Below are positions 5,086 to 5,998 of a stretch of DNA of 5,998 nucleotides, piece by piece (position 1 is the stretch's first letter; each line of letters opens with the position of its first letter). The position numbers and the translations under genes were made by a program. The notes under the pieces were generated by a model. It was not told where the DNA came from. It ran no database searches and worked only from the letters and a program-made list of their open reading frames with translations. Where the stretch lies: contig CAMPKL010000257.1 in NCBI GenBank assembly GCA_946887065.1, forward strand, positions 1 through 5,998. Direction: 5' to 3'. This stretch comes from an uncultured Bryobacterales bacterium. Lineage in GTDB: Bacteria > Acidobacteriota > Terriglobia > Bryobacterales > UBA6623.

Positions 5086-5998
5086 CTACTTCTGGGCGAT
5101 CGCGTAAAGCCGCGAACGAGTCATGATGTACAGCACCCCGTTGGCGACCACGGGCGTGGAGTACACCGAGTTGCCCATGTTGACCTCCGAGAGGAGTTCG
5201 TGGGTCTTGCCTGCCTGCAGCACGGCAATGTCTCCGTCCTCGTCGCCGATAAGAACCTTCCCGTCGACCACGTACGGGGAGCCCCATACGGCGGCCAGCA
5301 GATCGTGTTCCCATAGCAGCTTGCCGGTCGTCAGGTCCAGCGCGTGAAGGAAACCGGAGAAGTTCGCGGCATAGAGGACGCCGTCGGAGATGGCGACAGT
5401 CGAGATGGTGCGGCGGAAAGGATGATGCCAAACCAAGCCGGTTTTGGTGATATCGCCGCGCTTGGAGCCGTCGATGGCATAAAGATGGCCGACGCCCTCT
5501 CCATGTTCGGGATCCTGTCCCACCGCCACATAGATCTTGTTGTCAAAGATGACCGGCGTGGCGATGATCTCGTTGCGATCGCCGCGGCCCTGCCGGTACT
5601 CCGATTCCTTCGGGTTGGCGTCGAACTCCCAAAGGATTTTGCCCGTCTGCGGTTCGAAACCCCGCAGCCAACCGTCTCCTCCAGCAAAAAGCACTTGTTC
5701 GACGCCGTCAATTACGCCGTAGGCGGGCGACGACCACTGTCCGTGCAGGATCTTGTCGCCCGGGGAGTTGTCTTCCCAGAGAATCTCACCGGTCTTACGG
5801 TTCACGGCCAAGAAGCTCGGCGAGCGAGGCGAGGGAATGTTCACGTGGCTCTCGTCGACGCCATTGGACGTATTGACGAACATCAAATCGCCGATGATTA
5901 GGGGCGACGTGGCCGCCATGTTGTGCGGGAAAACCCCGATATCGTTGAAAATATCCAGCCTCCAGAGAACGTCGCCGTCGATCTCCGAGGTTTGCGCT
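5086..5998 (-). CDS. PQQ-like beta-propeller repeat protein (N-terminus cut by window edge)
   Basis: The frame enters from the right edge and stops at TAG 5088-5086; 303 residues are visible. The frame is open upstream of the ATG at 5919 and coding in style (DGDVLWRLDIFNDIGVFPHN), so that ATG is internal, not the start. Propeller docking motifs, numbered from the first full codon, are at about 63-74 (AVNRKTGEILW), 112-123 (GFEPQTGKILW) and 218-229 (HALDLTTGKLLW). There is a looser one at 173-190 and a degenerate one at 257-268 (AVLQAGKTHELL). It closes with LYAIAQK. The block containing VFPHN, SNGVDESHVNIP and HGQWSSPA is characteristic of long PQQ-like proteins that I associate with Planctomycetota and Acidobacteriota. 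An export signal is expected upstream but not visible. Repeats are less regular than in the propeller at 1664-2785, so the two are not a recent duplication. It is the first visible gene of the run leading to the ligase. Confidence 0.9.
   Translation of the reverse strand, partial: AQTSEIDGDVLWRLDIFNDIGVFPHNMAATSPLIIGDLMFVNTSNGVDESHVNIPSPRSPSFLAVNRKTGEILWEDNSPGDKILHGQWSSPAYGVIDGVEQVLFAGGDGWLRGFEPQTGKILWEFDANPKESEYRQGRGDRNEIIATPVIFDNKIYVAVGQDPEHGEGVGHLYAIDGSKRGDITKTGLVWHHPFRRTISTVAISDGVLYAANFSGFLHALDLTTGKLLWEHDLLAAVWGSPYVVDGKVLIGDEDGDIAVLQAGKTHELLSEVNMGNSVYSTPVVANGVLYIMTRSRLYAIAQK

Noticed and set aside
5344..5901. 185-codon plus-strand open frame opposite the right-hand propeller
   Set aside because: Antisense shadow; the minus strand carries the repeated TGxxxW propeller motifs.

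Overview
This is a GC-rich bacterial window (about 60% G+C, strong G/C preference at third codon positions). It is dominated by a minus-strand gene set. Two PQQ-like beta-propeller genes, one of them carrying the DWPxF-type mature N-terminus common in Planctomycetota and Acidobacteriota, and the class V aminotransferase family at the left edge suggest a soil-type Acidobacteriota (Solibacter/Bryobacter-like) or Planctomycetota. That assignment is inference from protein style only. I see no tRNA, rRNA, CRISPR array, insertion sequence or phage gene.

Layout. (1) Positions 1-933, minus: N-terminal 311 residues of a cysteine desulfurase-like PLP enzyme, cut by the left edge. It has a near-perfect TATAAT box only 12-17 bases upstream of its ATG, which suggests a leaderless mRNA. 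(2) Positions 992-1204, plus: a divergently oriented 70-codon small protein gene of unknown function. (3) Positions 1205-1390: a non-coding convergent stretch with several short hairpins. (4) Positions 1391-1594, minus: a second small unknown gene with a plausible Shine-Dalgarno and a candidate promoter whose spacer is exactly an inverted repeat. (5) Positions 1664-5998, minus: a compact run of four genes. In transcription order these are a PQQ-like beta-propeller (cut by the right edge), a PaaK/LuxE/EhpF-like adenylate-forming enzyme with no C-terminal lid domain, a group III iron-type alcohol dehydrogenase, and a complete exported eight-repeat PQQ-like beta-propeller. Intergenic gaps are 53, 37 and 5 bases, so one operon is likely.

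How the genes may work together. The two central enzymes are a carboxylate-activating ligase and an NAD(P)H/metal-dependent aldehyde/alcohol oxidoreductase. They could sit at either end of an acid-aldehyde-alcohol conversion, with an acyl reductase missing from the window. The flanking propellers are probably periplasmic or envelope binding/scaffold proteins. This arrangement, and the two small genes with their regulatory-looking inverted repeats, are the parts most worth a second look. Nothing here by itself proves a new system.
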